Counted from the first letter of the stretch, positions 1 through 6,837 are shown. The stretch is DNA of 9,772 nucleotides from JAVXNW01 sp036645575 (GCA_036645575.1 JAVXNW010000094.1:1-9772); one strand, 5' to 3'. Numbers and translations: made by a program. Notes: generated by a model not told the origin, from the sequence alone.

Positions 1-3
1 GTT

Positions 4-37
4 AAAAAGCCCCCCTCCCGCTCGCAAGCGAAGAAGG
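4..37 (-). terminator. Probable intrinsic terminator of the sugar operon
   Basis: Read on the minus strand, 37-27 pairs with 22-12 around a TGCG loop (26-23). This gives ten pairs out of eleven, four of them G-U wobbles. Two G and one C follow, then five T (8-4). The wobble pairs become A-C mismatches on the plus strand, so the fold favours minus-strand RNA, the direction of the operon ending at 250. It lies about 210 nt beyond the last stop codon, so a short 3' untranslated region is implied. The stem is moderate rather than strong, and it could instead belong to something lying in between. Confidence 0.5.
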
Positions 38-57
38 CCGGCCGGCGTGTTACACCT

Positions 58-68
58 CCCCCCCCCCC
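58..68. repeat. Homopolymer run of 11 C
   Basis: Eleven consecutive C (G on the minus strand) lie in non-coding DNA beyond the operon's last gene. Runs of this length slip during replication and sequencing. No gene start or promoter that it could switch is visible beside it, so an assembly or length-variable tract is the plainest reading. Confidence 0.8.
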
Positions 69-108
69 GCAACGGTTGGGGCGACGCCGTGGCTCCGAGG
101 CCACCCTT

Positions 109-209
109 CCGTCAACTTAAGGATCGAGCGCACCACAAGGACAAAAAGATCCGGCGCAATCTTGCCGCTTTCATCCGAACAACAGCGCATTTAAGGCTTA
201 AGTTGACGG
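109..209. repeat. 13-bp inverted repeat bounding a 101-bp segment (possible MITE or IS remnant)
   Basis: CCGTCAACTTAAG at 109-121 is repeated exactly as its reverse complement at 197-209, enclosing 75 bp of non-coding sequence. Pairing does not extend past either arm. A small hairpin (89-94 with 99-104) lies just outside the left arm, and a 9-bp direct repeat ATCATCCCG (227-235, 239-247) lies beyond the right one. Short segments with matched outer ends are typical of non-autonomous mobile elements or insertion-sequence remnants, but no target-site duplication is obvious and no transposase is encoded. The rest of 1-249 shows only the terminator and C run annotated separately; I see no gene in it. 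Confidence 0.4.
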
Positions 210-249
210 CATTGCCAACCACGGGGATCATCCCGGCCATCATCCCGAC

Positions 250-1257
250 CTAGGACAATGATTCGATCGTGCCCTCTTCAAGCGATTTGCGGATCGCCAG
301 CACGATTTTGAGCACCGCGCGGCTCTGCTCAAGCGTCACGGGCGCCGGTGTGCCCGCGTTGATCGCGTCGATAAACCCGCCGATCTCGCCCACGAACATG
401 TCGCCTTGCTTGGCTTCCAGCGCCTCGACCGTCTCAGTGCCCGCGGGATAGAAGTTAAAGTCGAACCCGCGCTCGCCATCTTTGATGTTGTGACCCGCCG
501 TCAGCGAATACGCGATGGTGCCCTTGTCCCCGCAGCCCCGGAACTCAATGGAGAACGGGAAGTTGCCGGTCATCTCAAGGGAGGTCTCGCAGATCGCGCG
601 CGTGCCGTCTTTCCACGAAATATTGGTCGCCACGTGGTTCCAGCAGCCCGACGGGCTCTTCCAGCCGGTCGCGTACACGCGCTCGGGCATGCCAAACAGC
701 GTATACAAAAAGTCGATGTCGTGCACGTTCATGTCGTACAGCCCGCCGCCGCTCACTTCCGGCTTCCGGTGCCAGGTCGACCACGTCGGGTGCTGCGCCA
801 GCCGCTTTTCGTAGATCATGTGGATCTTGCCCAGCTTGCCCGCGTCCACGCAATCCTTGATCACCTGAAACTCCGGCCACCAGCGCGCCACCTGCGCCAC
901 CATGAACCGCACGCCGTTTTTCGCGCACGCCTCGCTCATCCGGTCAAAGGCGTCCATTTCGAACGTGACCGGCTTTTCGCACAGCACATGCCGCCCCGCG
1001 TTCGCGGCCTCGATCACGAATTGCTCATGCGTATTGGTGGGCGTGCACACGTCCACCAGGTCGATCACTTCTTCCTTGAGCGCCTCTTCAAGCGACGTAT
1101 ACGCCTTGCACGGCGCGCCCGCCGCGCAGACGCCCTTTTCGTTTTTTTCCTTGGAGCGATTGATCACGCACACGACCTGCGCGCCGTCAAGCGCCTTGTA
1201 TGCCTCGATGTGCGAAAGGCCGATATACCCCGAACCGACGACCGCTACGTTCAACAT
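250..1257 (-). CDS. Gfo/Idh/MocA-family NAD(P)-dependent sugar or cyclitol dehydrogenase
   Basis: A 335-residue cytoplasmic oxidoreductase, full length for the family. The N-terminal Rossmann fold shows GSGYIG at residues 8-13 for the dinucleotide. The family EKP motif is at 94-96 (Lys95, normally catalytic). GGG at 170-172 leads into D175-x-N177-x-H179-x-x-D182, the substrate-site D-x-G-x-H-x-x-D motif with Asn in place of Gly. The C-terminal half is the usual mixed-sheet substrate domain. Family members oxidise or reduce a hydroxyl or keto group of a sugar, glycoside or inositol; the substrate here cannot be read. AGGAGG lies 8 nt before the ATG and overlaps the stop of the upstream gene, leaving a 12-nt gap. 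It is the last gene of the operon, so it probably acts on the compound imported by the ABC system, together with the two isomerase-like enzymes. An IolG-like or LgdA-like role fits the context but is inference. Confidence 0.9.
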   Translation of the reverse strand: MLNVAVVGSGYIGLSHIEAYKALDGAQVVCVINRSKEKNEKGVCAAGAPCKAYTSLEEALKEEVIDLVDVCTPTNTHEQFVIEAANAGRHVLCEKPVTFEMDAFDRMSEACAKNGVRFMVAQVARWWPEFQVIKDCVDAGKLGKIHMIYEKRLAQHPTWSTWHRKPEVSGGGLYDMNVHDIDFLYTLFGMPERVYATGWKSPSGCWNHVATNISWKDGTRAICETSLEMTGNFPFSIEFRGCGDKGTIAYSLTAGHNIKDGERGFDFNFYPAGTETVEALEAKQGDMFVGEIGGFIDAINAGTPAPVTLEQSRAVLKIVLAIRKSLEEGTIESLS

Positions 1258-1269
1258 CCGTCCATCCTC

Positions 1270-2103
1270 CTACAGCTTTAATATGGTATCCAGCGACATC
1301 TTGGCGTTGATGATCGACTGGTATGGGAATTTCTTGTAGTTGGGCAAAAACTCCACCGTGATCCAATCGTCGTACCCGATCCCCCGGATCGCGGGCATGA
1401 CCTTTTCAAAATCCACGTCGCCCTCCAATAGATCCACAAACATGCCCAGCCCCGCCTGATCAAATCGGCAGTCGCAGAAATGCAGCCGCTTGATGCGGCT
1501 TCCCAGAATCTCGATCCACTGCTCGGGATAGCCCACGTAGATGATGTTGCCCACGTCGAAATACGCGCCGACAAACGGCGAATCGATCGCGTCCAGAAAT
1601 CCTCGAAACTCGATCGGCGAGAGCAGCAGCTTGTTCCACACGTTCTCCACCGCCATCGCGACCCCGGCCGCGCGCGCATGGGGTTCCAGCTGGAATAGCG
1701 CCTTTTGCGCGTTGTCGTAGGCCACGTCGTAGCGCACGATCCCCGGCGCAAAGGGCGTGCCCACCCAGCCCGGCACGACCAGCACCGCGTCCGCGCCGAA
1801 CGCCGCGGCGCAGTCAATCTGCTTTTTCACGATGTCGCGCGCGCACTGCGCCTCGCGCGCGTCCTCGCCCGCCATGTTGTGCTCCCAGATGTTCCACGCG
1901 CCCACGCTGGATATCTTAAGCCCCTCGCCTTCGACCATCGCGCGCATTTCTCGCAGCGTCTGGTCGCTCGCATGCATGTTGAGCGAGCCTTCTTCGCTTA
2001 AGACCAGCTCCACCCCGTCATAGCCCGCCTTCTTTACCTCGCGGCAGGCGGTTAAGATGTCCACATCCTGCGCAAAGGTGTAAAAACTGACGCCCGTCTT
2101 CAT
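1270..2103 (-). CDS. Xylose isomerase-like TIM-barrel sugar isomerase/epimerase (operon gene 5)
   Basis: A 277-residue cytoplasmic protein of the AP-endonuclease-2/xylose-isomerase-like barrel family (sugar phosphate isomerase/epimerase, IolE/IolI type). The expected divalent-metal ligands sit at strand ends in the right order: Glu153 (AVENVW), Asp183 (YFDVGN), His208 (RLHFCD) and Glu251 (TVEF). The opening GVSFYTF and KKAGYDGVEL (24-33) are typical of strand 1 and helix 1. Members isomerise, epimerise, dehydrate or eliminate on keto-sugars, so the exact reaction is open. GGAGG is spaced 8 nt from the ATG. The next gene starts 12 nt after its stop. It is clearly diverged from the other barrel enzyme in this operon (5927-6754), so the two probably catalyse different steps rather than duplicating one. 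Confidence 0.88.
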   Translation of the reverse strand: MKTGVSFYTFAQDVDILTACREVKKAGYDGVELVLSEEGSLNMHASDQTLREMRAMVEGEGLKISSVGAWNIWEHNMAGEDAREAQCARDIVKKQIDCAAAFGADAVLVVPGWVGTPFAPGIVRYDVAYDNAQKALFQLEPHARAAGVAMAVENVWNKLLLSPIEFRGFLDAIDSPFVGAYFDVGNIIYVGYPEQWIEILGSRIKRLHFCDCRFDQAGLGMFVDLLEGDVDFEKVMPAIRGIGYDDWITVEFLPNYKKFPYQSIINAKMSLDTILKL

Positions 2104-2128
2104 GGACGCGCCCTCCTCATTAAAATGA

Positions 2129-2173
2129 GCCCAAGCCGATCCAGGCCCTTTGCAGGCGGAAAAGGGCTTGGGC
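2129..2173 (-). other. Intergenic hairpin with competing inner stem between permease and isomerase genes
   Basis: In minus-strand RNA, 2173-2165 pairs perfectly with 2137-2129 (9 bp, GCCCAAGCC with GGCTTGGGC). Inside it, 2167-2161 can pair with 2151-2145 (7 bp, GCCCTTT with AAAGGGC). The two stems share three bases, so they compete in part. The outer stem is followed by TCATTTTAATG and then the GGAGG of the next gene, so it is not a clean terminator. It could cap the 3' end of the transporter mRNA, act as a leaky terminator, or modulate translation of the downstream gene. Confidence 0.5.
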
Positions 2174-2181
2174 CCGATGTC

Positions 2182-3129
2182 TTATGCGCGCTTGCGCGCG
2201 TTTTGGATGTTGCTGAGCACCACCGCCAGCACGATGATGCCGCCGGTAATGACGATCTTGACATAGGCGGTCACGCCCAATATGTCTAGCGCGTTGGAGA
2301 TGATGCCGGTCAGCAGGCAGCCCAGAAACGCGCCCAGCACGGTCCCGCGCCCGCCCTCAAAGGTGATGCCGCCGATGACCGCCGCGACCAGCGCGTCCAG
2401 TTCGTAGCCCGCCCCCGCGCTCGCCGCGATCGCGTTCAGGCGCGCCGCGAAGATCAGCCCCGCGATTGACACGATCGCGCCCGAGATTCCGTAGGTGATG
2501 ATCTTGTACCTGTCCACGCTGATGCCCGACAGGTAGGCGTTTTTCTCGTTGCCGCCGATGGCGACAATGCGCCTGCCGAAGCGCGTCTTGGTGAGCAGGA
2601 AATACATGGCCAAGCACACGACGATCATGAAGATGACCATCAGCGGCAAAAAGTCGAACAGCTTGATCTTGCGCATGAAATCCAGCTTGTTCTGGAACTG
2701 CAAAAACGAGCCGCCCGCAATCAAGAGCGATACGCCGTAGAACATCTGGCTGGTGCCCAGCGTGATGATCAGCGGCATGCACTTGGATTTCGCAATGATA
2801 AAGCCGTTAAACAGCCCGCACAAGATGGACACGCCCACGCCCGACGCGACCGCCAAAAACATGTTGTCGGTCTTGAGAAGCACCGTCGCGACCACGACCG
2901 CCGACAGCGTCATCATGTTGCCGATCGACAGGTCGATTCCGCCGCTGATCAGCAGCATCGCCATCGCCATCGTCATGACGCCCAGCACCGAAATCTGCTG
3001 GAAGATCGCCACGATGTTGTTGAGCTTGATAAATTTGGGGTTGATGATGCCCACGACCGTCACAAGCAATATGATGACAATCCCCAGCAGTACCCGTTGA
3101 TCCTTCAGCAGTCCCTTCGTCTTACGCAT
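2182..3129 (-). CDS. Ribose-type sugar ABC transporter permease (RbsC family)
   Basis: A 315-residue integral membrane protein with many hydrophobic spans, the first at about 12-30. It forms the membrane channel of a carbohydrate-uptake-2 (CUT2) importer, probably as a homodimer. Family landmarks are GGIDLSIG at 63-70, FNGFIIAKSK at about 107-116, the cytoplasmic coupling segment GRRIVAIGGN...SGISVDR (185-207), which contacts the ATPase, and a conserved C-terminal stretch from GYELDALVAA (241-250) through IGGITFEGGRGT (252-263). The ATG overlaps the end of the ATPase gene by 8 nt (ATGCGTAA), with AGGAG about 10 nt upstream of the start, so translation is likely coupled. Length is normal for the family. 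It resembles RbsC in fold, but the substrate is not fixed by the permease sequence. Confidence 0.93.
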   Translation of the reverse strand: MRKTKGLLKDQRVLLGIVIILLVTVVGIINPKFIKLNNIVAIFQQISVLGVMTMAMAMLLISGGIDLSIGNMMTLSAVVVATVLLKTDNMFLAVASGVGVSILCGLFNGFIIAKSKCMPLIITLGTSQMFYGVSLLIAGGSFLQFQNKLDFMRKIKLFDFLPLMVIFMIVVCLAMYFLLTKTRFGRRIVAIGGNEKNAYLSGISVDRYKIITYGISGAIVSIAGLIFAARLNAIAASAGAGYELDALVAAVIGGITFEGGRGTVLGAFLGCLLTGIISNALDILGVTAYVKIVITGGIIVLAVVLSNIQNARKRA

Positions 3130-4654
3130 GGCCCTTTACTCCTAATGCTTCTTTGATGATCGTCTGTTCGTTGATCGACTCGCCGGTCAGCTCGCACTTG
3201 ATCGCGCCGTCGCGCACCACCAGCACGCGGTCGCTCATCGAGATCAGCTCCGGCATGTCCGACGAAATCATGATGATCGCGCCGCCCGCGCGCGTAAGCT
3301 CGCTCATCTGCTTGTAGAACTCGGCCTTGGCGTTCACGTCGATGCCGCGCGTGGGCTCGTCGAAGATGTACACCCGCCCGCCCGCGTACAGCCACTTGCC
3401 CAGCACCACCTTCTGTTGGTTGCCGCCCGACAGGTTGACGACCTCTTGGGCAAGGCTCGGCGTCTTGATTCGAAGCTTCTCGACGATGGGCTGAACCTCG
3501 CCCGCATAGGTCTTGTAGTTGTAATACAGGCTTGGCTTCATGCTCTGAAGGCCGACCAGCAGCACGTTTTCCATGACGCTCGCGCCTAGGTTTAGCCCCA
3601 GCTTTTGCCGGTCCTCGGTGATGTGGGCGATCCCCGCCTTGATGCTGTCCCGCGGATTGGCGATCGTCAGCTTTTCCCCGTCCAGGAACATGTCGCCCGC
3701 ATGGCGGCGGCTCGCGCCCGATATCGCCTGCGCGATCTCGGTGCGGCCGGAGCCCACCATGCCGGAAAGGCCCAATATCTCGCCCGCGCGCAGCGAAAAG
3801 TTGATGATGGGCGCATCCTTTTTGAGCTGAAGCCCCTTGACCTCAAACACCACGTCCCCGATCGGGCAGCGCTCTTTTTTATAGAACATGTCGACCGGGC
3901 GTCCCACCATGTCGGAGGTAATCGCGCCGATGGACACGTTTTTTTCATGGTTGTCGTAGGTTCTGACCGACGCGCCATCGCGAATGACCGTGATGCGATC
4001 CGCGATCTGCACGACCTCCTTGAGGAAGTGCGAGATGTAGATGACGCTGATGCCGGCCTTTGAAATGGTCTTGACCAAGTTGAGCACCTTGCCCGCGTCT
4101 TGGGTGTTGAACATCGAGGTCGGCTCGTCCATGATCAGGATGCGCGACCGGTTCATGAGCGCCTTGAGGATCTTCACAAACTGCTGATCCGACACCGACA
4201 TGTCTTCCACCGTCCGCGTGGGATCGATTTCGATGGCAAACTGCGCCATCAATTCGCGCACCGCGCGCGCCATGCCCTTTTTATCGACCATGAAGCCCGC
4301 TTTGGTCATTTCCTTTCCGACAAACACGTTTTCAATCGCGTTCATCGTGGGCACCAAGTCGTTCTCCTGATAGACGATCTCGATGCCTAGGCTTGTAGAC
4401 AGCGCGGGGGTCAGCGCGTTGTGCGACGCGCCATCAATCAGAATGACGCCGGCGGTCGGCGTGTAGGCGCCCGATAAAATCTTCATCAGCGTCGATTTGC
4501 CCGCGCCGTTTTCCCCGACAATGCAGTGGATTTCGCCCTTGTACACGTCAAAAGATAGGTCGTTGAGTGCCCGCACGCCCGGAAACTCCTTGACGATTCC
4601 GCGCATCTCAATGACGGGCGCCTCGCCCGCAAGCCCCGTATTGCTCGATAACAT
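3122..4654 (-). CDS. Ribose-type sugar ABC transporter, double ATPase (RbsA/MglA family)
   Basis: A 510-residue protein with two fused nucleotide-binding domains, which powers CUT2 sugar import at the inner face of the membrane. Domain 1 has Walker A GENGAGKST at 47-55, signature MSVSDQQ at 152-158, Walker B ILIMDEPTS at 172-180 and the switch His209 (YISHF). Domain 2 has the usual degenerate Walker A GMVGSGRTE (298-306), a canonical LSGGNQQK (408-415), Walker B YIFDEPTRGID (429-439), and ISSD where domain 1 has the His loop. The first signature carries Ser155 where Gly is normal (RbsA itself has a degenerate signature here). This asymmetry is typical of the family: one competent ATP site is expected. 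The start follows only a weak GGGGAAAG ribosome site after a 125-nt structured gap, while the stop overlaps the permease start. Substrate is undetermined. Confidence 0.94.
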   Translation of the reverse strand: MLSSNTGLAGEAPVIEMRGIVKEFPGVRALNDLSFDVYKGEIHCIVGENGAGKSTLMKILSGAYTPTAGVILIDGASHNALTPALSTSLGIEIVYQENDLVPTMNAIENVFVGKEMTKAGFMVDKKGMARAVRELMAQFAIEIDPTRTVEDMSVSDQQFVKILKALMNRSRILIMDEPTSMFNTQDAGKVLNLVKTISKAGISVIYISHFLKEVVQIADRITVIRDGASVRTYDNHEKNVSIGAITSDMVGRPVDMFYKKERCPIGDVVFEVKGLQLKKDAPIINFSLRAGEILGLSGMVGSGRTEIAQAISGASRRHAGDMFLDGEKLTIANPRDSIKAGIAHITEDRQKLGLNLGASVMENVLLVGLQSMKPSLYYNYKTYAGEVQPIVEKLRIKTPSLAQEVVNLSGGNQQKVVLGKWLYAGGRVYIFDEPTRGIDVNAKAEFYKQMSELTRAGGAIIMISSDMPELISMSDRVLVVRDGAIKCELTGESINEQTIIKEALGVKGHA

Positions 4655-4686
4655 GCTTTCCCCGCCCTTGTTGCTTTTTGGATCGC

Positions 4687-4726
4687 GAAACCGCTCAAGA
4701 AACCGCTCATAATGAATGGGCGGTTC
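4687..4726 (-). repeat. Tandem 11-bp repeat with a nearby inverted copy, upstream of the ATPase gene
   Basis: GAAACCGCTCA occurs at 4687-4697 and 4699-4709 (12-bp period). A near-inverted copy, TGGGCGGTTC, lies at 4717-4726. Either direct copy can therefore pair with the inverted copy; the nearer one gives AACCGC (4701-4706) with GCGGTT (4720-4725). It lies in the leader just before the weak ribosome site of the ATPase gene, where it could form either of two small hairpins. No function is known to me. Confidence 0.5.
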
Positions 4727-4731
4727 CCTAA

Positions 4732-4763
4732 GCGCTGTGTCCCGCCGAGGCGAGACACAGCGC
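4732..4763 (-). other. Strong intergenic hairpin after the binding-protein gene
   Basis: Ten perfect base pairs (GCGCTGTGTC at 4732-4741 with 4754-4763) extend inward by four more in minus-strand RNA, one a U-G wobble that is a C-A mismatch on the other strand. The apex is a CUCG tetraloop. It begins 17 nt past the binding-protein stop and has no T tract after it. Hairpins at this position in binding-protein/ATPase/permease operons typically block 3' exonucleases or partly terminate transcription, giving more binding protein than membrane components. That role is inferred from position and structure. Confidence 0.7.
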
Positions 4764-4779
4764 CATAACTTTGCGCGCC

Positions 4780-5763
4780 TTATGCGCCGTATACGTACTG
4801 ATAGGCGGCCGCGTAGTCAGACCAGTCGATCCACGCGCTCAGGTCCGCGCCGGCGACCGGGACGACCGGCAGGCTCTGGAACTTCGCGTCGGGCGTCTTG
4901 CCCTCTTTGACGAAGTCGTAGAGGTTCTTGAAGGTCTGGATGCCCTGAATGGACACGGGCGCGGTCATGTTCGCGGCCTCGATGCCATCCTCGAGGAACT
5001 TGTACGCGTCGGGCGATCCGCCGGTGGAGACGACCGGGATGCTGGTCATATCGGCCATCTGCAGCGCCTGATAGCAGCCCTGGGCGATCTGGTCGTTGTT
5101 GGCGAAGATGCAGTTGAACTCTGTTCCGGAGTTGATGAAGTTCTGCGTGAGGTTGAGGCCGTCCTCGGTGGACCACGCGTCGGAGTTGGACAGACCGACC
5201 ATCTCGATGGAGCCGTTCAGGTCGGTCAGCGCCTTGTCAACGCCGCCCTTGTACGCCTCAAATACGCCGCCGCCCACCGCGCCCGCGCAGTAGAACACCT
5301 TCGCGTCCTGGACGTTCTCGCTCAGCCACTTGATCGCGGCATAGCCGATATCGCCATATACGCAGCCAACCGCCGCGACATAGCTTTCGGGCGCGGCGAC
5401 CGTCGCCACGTCGATGTTCTCAACCGTGATCGGGATGCCCGCTTCGTTGGCCATCGCGATCAACTGCGCGCCCTGCTCGGGGGAGATCGGGAAGATCGAG
5501 ATGCCGTCTACTTCTTGCTGGATCAGCGATTCCATCGCGGAGATGGACTGCGCGATGTCGTTTTGGGAATCGAGCACGACCACGTCGACGCCGTTTTGTT
5601 CGGCGGCATACTGGAAGGCCTTGGAGGAATACTCGTTCCAGATATCAGACATCTGATAGGCAATGTAGCCAAAGGTGAGCTTCTTCTCCGCCACCGCGAC
5701 GCCGGCGCAGGACAGGCACAGGATCATGACCGCAATCAGGATCGCCAGACTCTTCTTAAACAT
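4780..5763 (-). CDS. Ribose-type sugar ABC transporter substrate-binding protein (periplasmic-binding family 4)
   Basis: A secreted solute receptor of 327 residues. I place the start at 5763, not at the in-frame ATG at 5829, because AGGAGG lies 8 nt upstream of 5763 and the signal peptide begins there. Residues 1-25 are KK, a hydrophobic core, then AVA before Glu26, a good signal peptidase I site. Cys19 (sequence CLSC) is only a poor lipobox. The mature part has two alternating domains: FGYIAYQMSDIWNEY at 31-45, VDGISIFPISPEQG at 85-98, ANNDQIAQGCYQAL at 221-234 and VSTGGSPDAYKFLEDG at 245-260, all landmarks of RbsB-like proteins. It delivers substrate to the adjacent ATPase/permease. An AT-rich unstructured stretch before the ribosome site and the hairpin downstream both favour high expression. 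Ligand unknown; a sugar or cyclitol is expected. Confidence 0.92.
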   Translation of the reverse strand: MFKKSLAILIAVMILCLSCAGVAVAEKKLTFGYIAYQMSDIWNEYSSKAFQYAAEQNGVDVVVLDSQNDIAQSISAMESLIQQEVDGISIFPISPEQGAQLIAMANEAGIPITVENIDVATVAAPESYVAAVGCVYGDIGYAAIKWLSENVQDAKVFYCAGAVGGGVFEAYKGGVDKALTDLNGSIEMVGLSNSDAWSTEDGLNLTQNFINSGTEFNCIFANNDQIAQGCYQALQMADMTSIPVVSTGGSPDAYKFLEDGIEAANMTAPVSIQGIQTFKNLYDFVKEGKTPDAKFQSLPVVPVAGADLSAWIDWSDYAAAYQYVYGA

Positions 5764-5926
5764 GGGGGTTCCTCCTACAAAATAATTTTTATACGTGCCG
5801 GACGCTGCCGACTTGGACCCATGATACAATGCGCCGCGCGCTTGAAGCGCAGACGACTTAGCGCGCCGTAGCTTCGCGCCAAGGCCGCTTCGCCTTCCGG
5901 CCGCGCGCCAAAGGATGGACTGCCTT
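5764..5926 (-). other. 163-bp gap with several GC-rich palindromes before the binding-protein gene
   Basis: Three small stems are visible in minus-strand RNA: GGCCG/CGGCC (5902-5898 with 5887-5883), a GCGCG/CGCGC pair within 5861-5880, and the palindrome GCGCTTgAAGCGC at 5838-5850. None is followed by a T tract. Sequence close to the start codon becomes AT-rich (5772-5791) and ends in AGGAGG. A TATCAT (5822-5827) and a TATAAA (5788-5793) could serve as -10 boxes, but no good -35 is correctly spaced. I call it a structured spacer, perhaps with a weak internal promoter. Confidence 0.35.
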
Positions 5927-6754
5927 TTACAAAATCCCCTGCGCGGTCAAGTAATCAAAGGACTCCTTGACGACGCGGTTGACAAAGTCGATGTCGCCGG
6001 GCTTCTTGGGGTTCATCGTGAAGGCCTCGTTGTGCTCGATTTCTATCGACAGCGGCCCCGTATACCCATGCGCGTTCAGGTCGTGGATCAAGCCGATCAA
6101 GTCCAGTTCGCCCTTGCCGATGGCGGGGAAATTCCAGCTGTTGTCCATGCCAATCTTGTCTTTCAGGTGGACGTAATTGACGTCGGCCATGCAGGTCTTG
6201 ATGTCTTCGCCCGGCACCTTGCCGCCGTAGAAGACCACGTTGGCGGTGTCGTAATTGACGCCCACGAGGTCGGAACCCACGCCCTTCACGATCCGATCGA
6301 CCGCCTCGCCCGTTCCGTACTCGCCGTGCACCTCAATGCCCAGCTTCAGCCCGTCCTTTTGCAGGTCAGGCAGCAGCGCCTTGATGTTCTCAATCAGCAC
6401 ATCGTCTGTAAAGGCCTCGTTCTTGGCAAAATGCGCCTCGCCCGTCGAGGAGATGATGTATTTTCCGCCCAAGCACTTGGCCAGCTTCATGTTGTCGCGG
6501 AAGTCCGAAAGCCGCTCTTTGTCGGTCAAGTTGCAATGCCCGCTGAGCGCGATGCAGGTAAGACCCAAGTCCTTGAGCTCCCGCTCGACTTCGAGCAGCT
6601 CGTCCCTTCCCATGTCCGGCATCACATGCTCGGTCCACCCGCGCACCGCCGTCAGTTCCACATACTTAAACCCCGCCCGCGCAATCCCCCGAAGCGCCTC
6701 ATGCACGGTAAATCCATGGTACGTATTCGTGTTGACCGCTACAATATTCTTCAT
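5927..6754 (-). CDS. Xylose isomerase-like TIM-barrel sugar isomerase/epimerase (first gene of operon)
   Basis: A 275-residue cytoplasmic protein of the same superfamily as the gene at 1270-2103 but only distantly similar to it. Probable metal ligands are Glu141 (GIEVHG), Asp169 (NYDTAN), His196 (YVHLKD) and Glu238 or Glu240 (LSIEIEH). It also shows AGFKYVELTAVRGW (27-40) near the N terminus and GKGELDLIGLIHDL (213-226) before the last strands. This pattern fits sugar isomerases, epimerases, 2-keto-inositol dehydratases and keto-glycoside eliminases, which cannot be separated by eye. The start codon lies about 75 nt downstream of a near-perfect promoter and is preceded by AGGGGG at 5-nt spacing, a weaker ribosome site than those downstream. 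Being first in the operon and separated by 163 nt from the transporter genes, it may be the key catabolic enzyme. Exact reaction unresolved. Confidence 0.88.
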   Translation of the reverse strand: MKNIVAVNTNTYHGFTVHEALRGIARAGFKYVELTAVRGWTEHVMPDMGRDELLEVERELKDLGLTCIALSGHCNLTDKERLSDFRDNMKLAKCLGGKYIISSTGEAHFAKNEAFTDDVLIENIKALLPDLQKDGLKLGIEVHGEYGTGEAVDRIVKGVGSDLVGVNYDTANVVFYGGKVPGEDIKTCMADVNYVHLKDKIGMDNSWNFPAIGKGELDLIGLIHDLNAHGYTGPLSIEIEHNEAFTMNPKKPGDIDFVNRVVKESFDYLTAQGIL

Positions 6755-6796
6755 ACAAACCCCCTGTATTTAATAAATCACACAATTAGCACGGCC

Positions 6797-6814
6797 AATA
6801 TTATCCTAAATATT
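6797..6814. promoter_or_regulatory. Candidate operator: paired AATATT motifs in the operon leader
   Basis: AATATT occurs at 6797-6802 and 6809-6814, centre to centre 12 bp, within an AT-rich leader between the predicted transcription start (about 6831) and the first gene. Each hexamer is itself palindromic, and the pair is roughly dyad-symmetric (CCAATATT...AATATTCC). A repressor site just downstream of a strong promoter would make sense for a catabolic operon, but no regulator is encoded here and AT-rich DNA yields such motifs by chance. Confidence 0.25.
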
Positions 6815-6837
6815 CCAACATCCCAGACACCAGTCGT

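Noticed and set aside
47..253. 68-codon frame near the left edge on the plus strand
   Set aside because: Spans the C11 run and both arms of the inverted repeat and ends against the 3' end of the opposite gene; no ribosome site and no protein-like features.
406..1281. 291-codon open frame on the plus strand
   Set aside because: Lies wholly antisense to the clear Gfo/Idh/MocA gene; its composition (Arg, His, Val rich, no motif) is that of a GC-rich shadow frame.
5764..5829. N-terminal extension of the binding protein from the ATG at 5829
   Set aside because: It would put 22 polar residues before the signal peptide and has no ribosome site, whereas the ATG at 5763 has AGGAGG at 8 nt.
4771..5871. 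366-codon open frame on the plus strand
   Set aside because: Antisense to the binding-protein gene, which has a signal peptide, ribosome site and family motifs; the long opposite frame reflects high GC.
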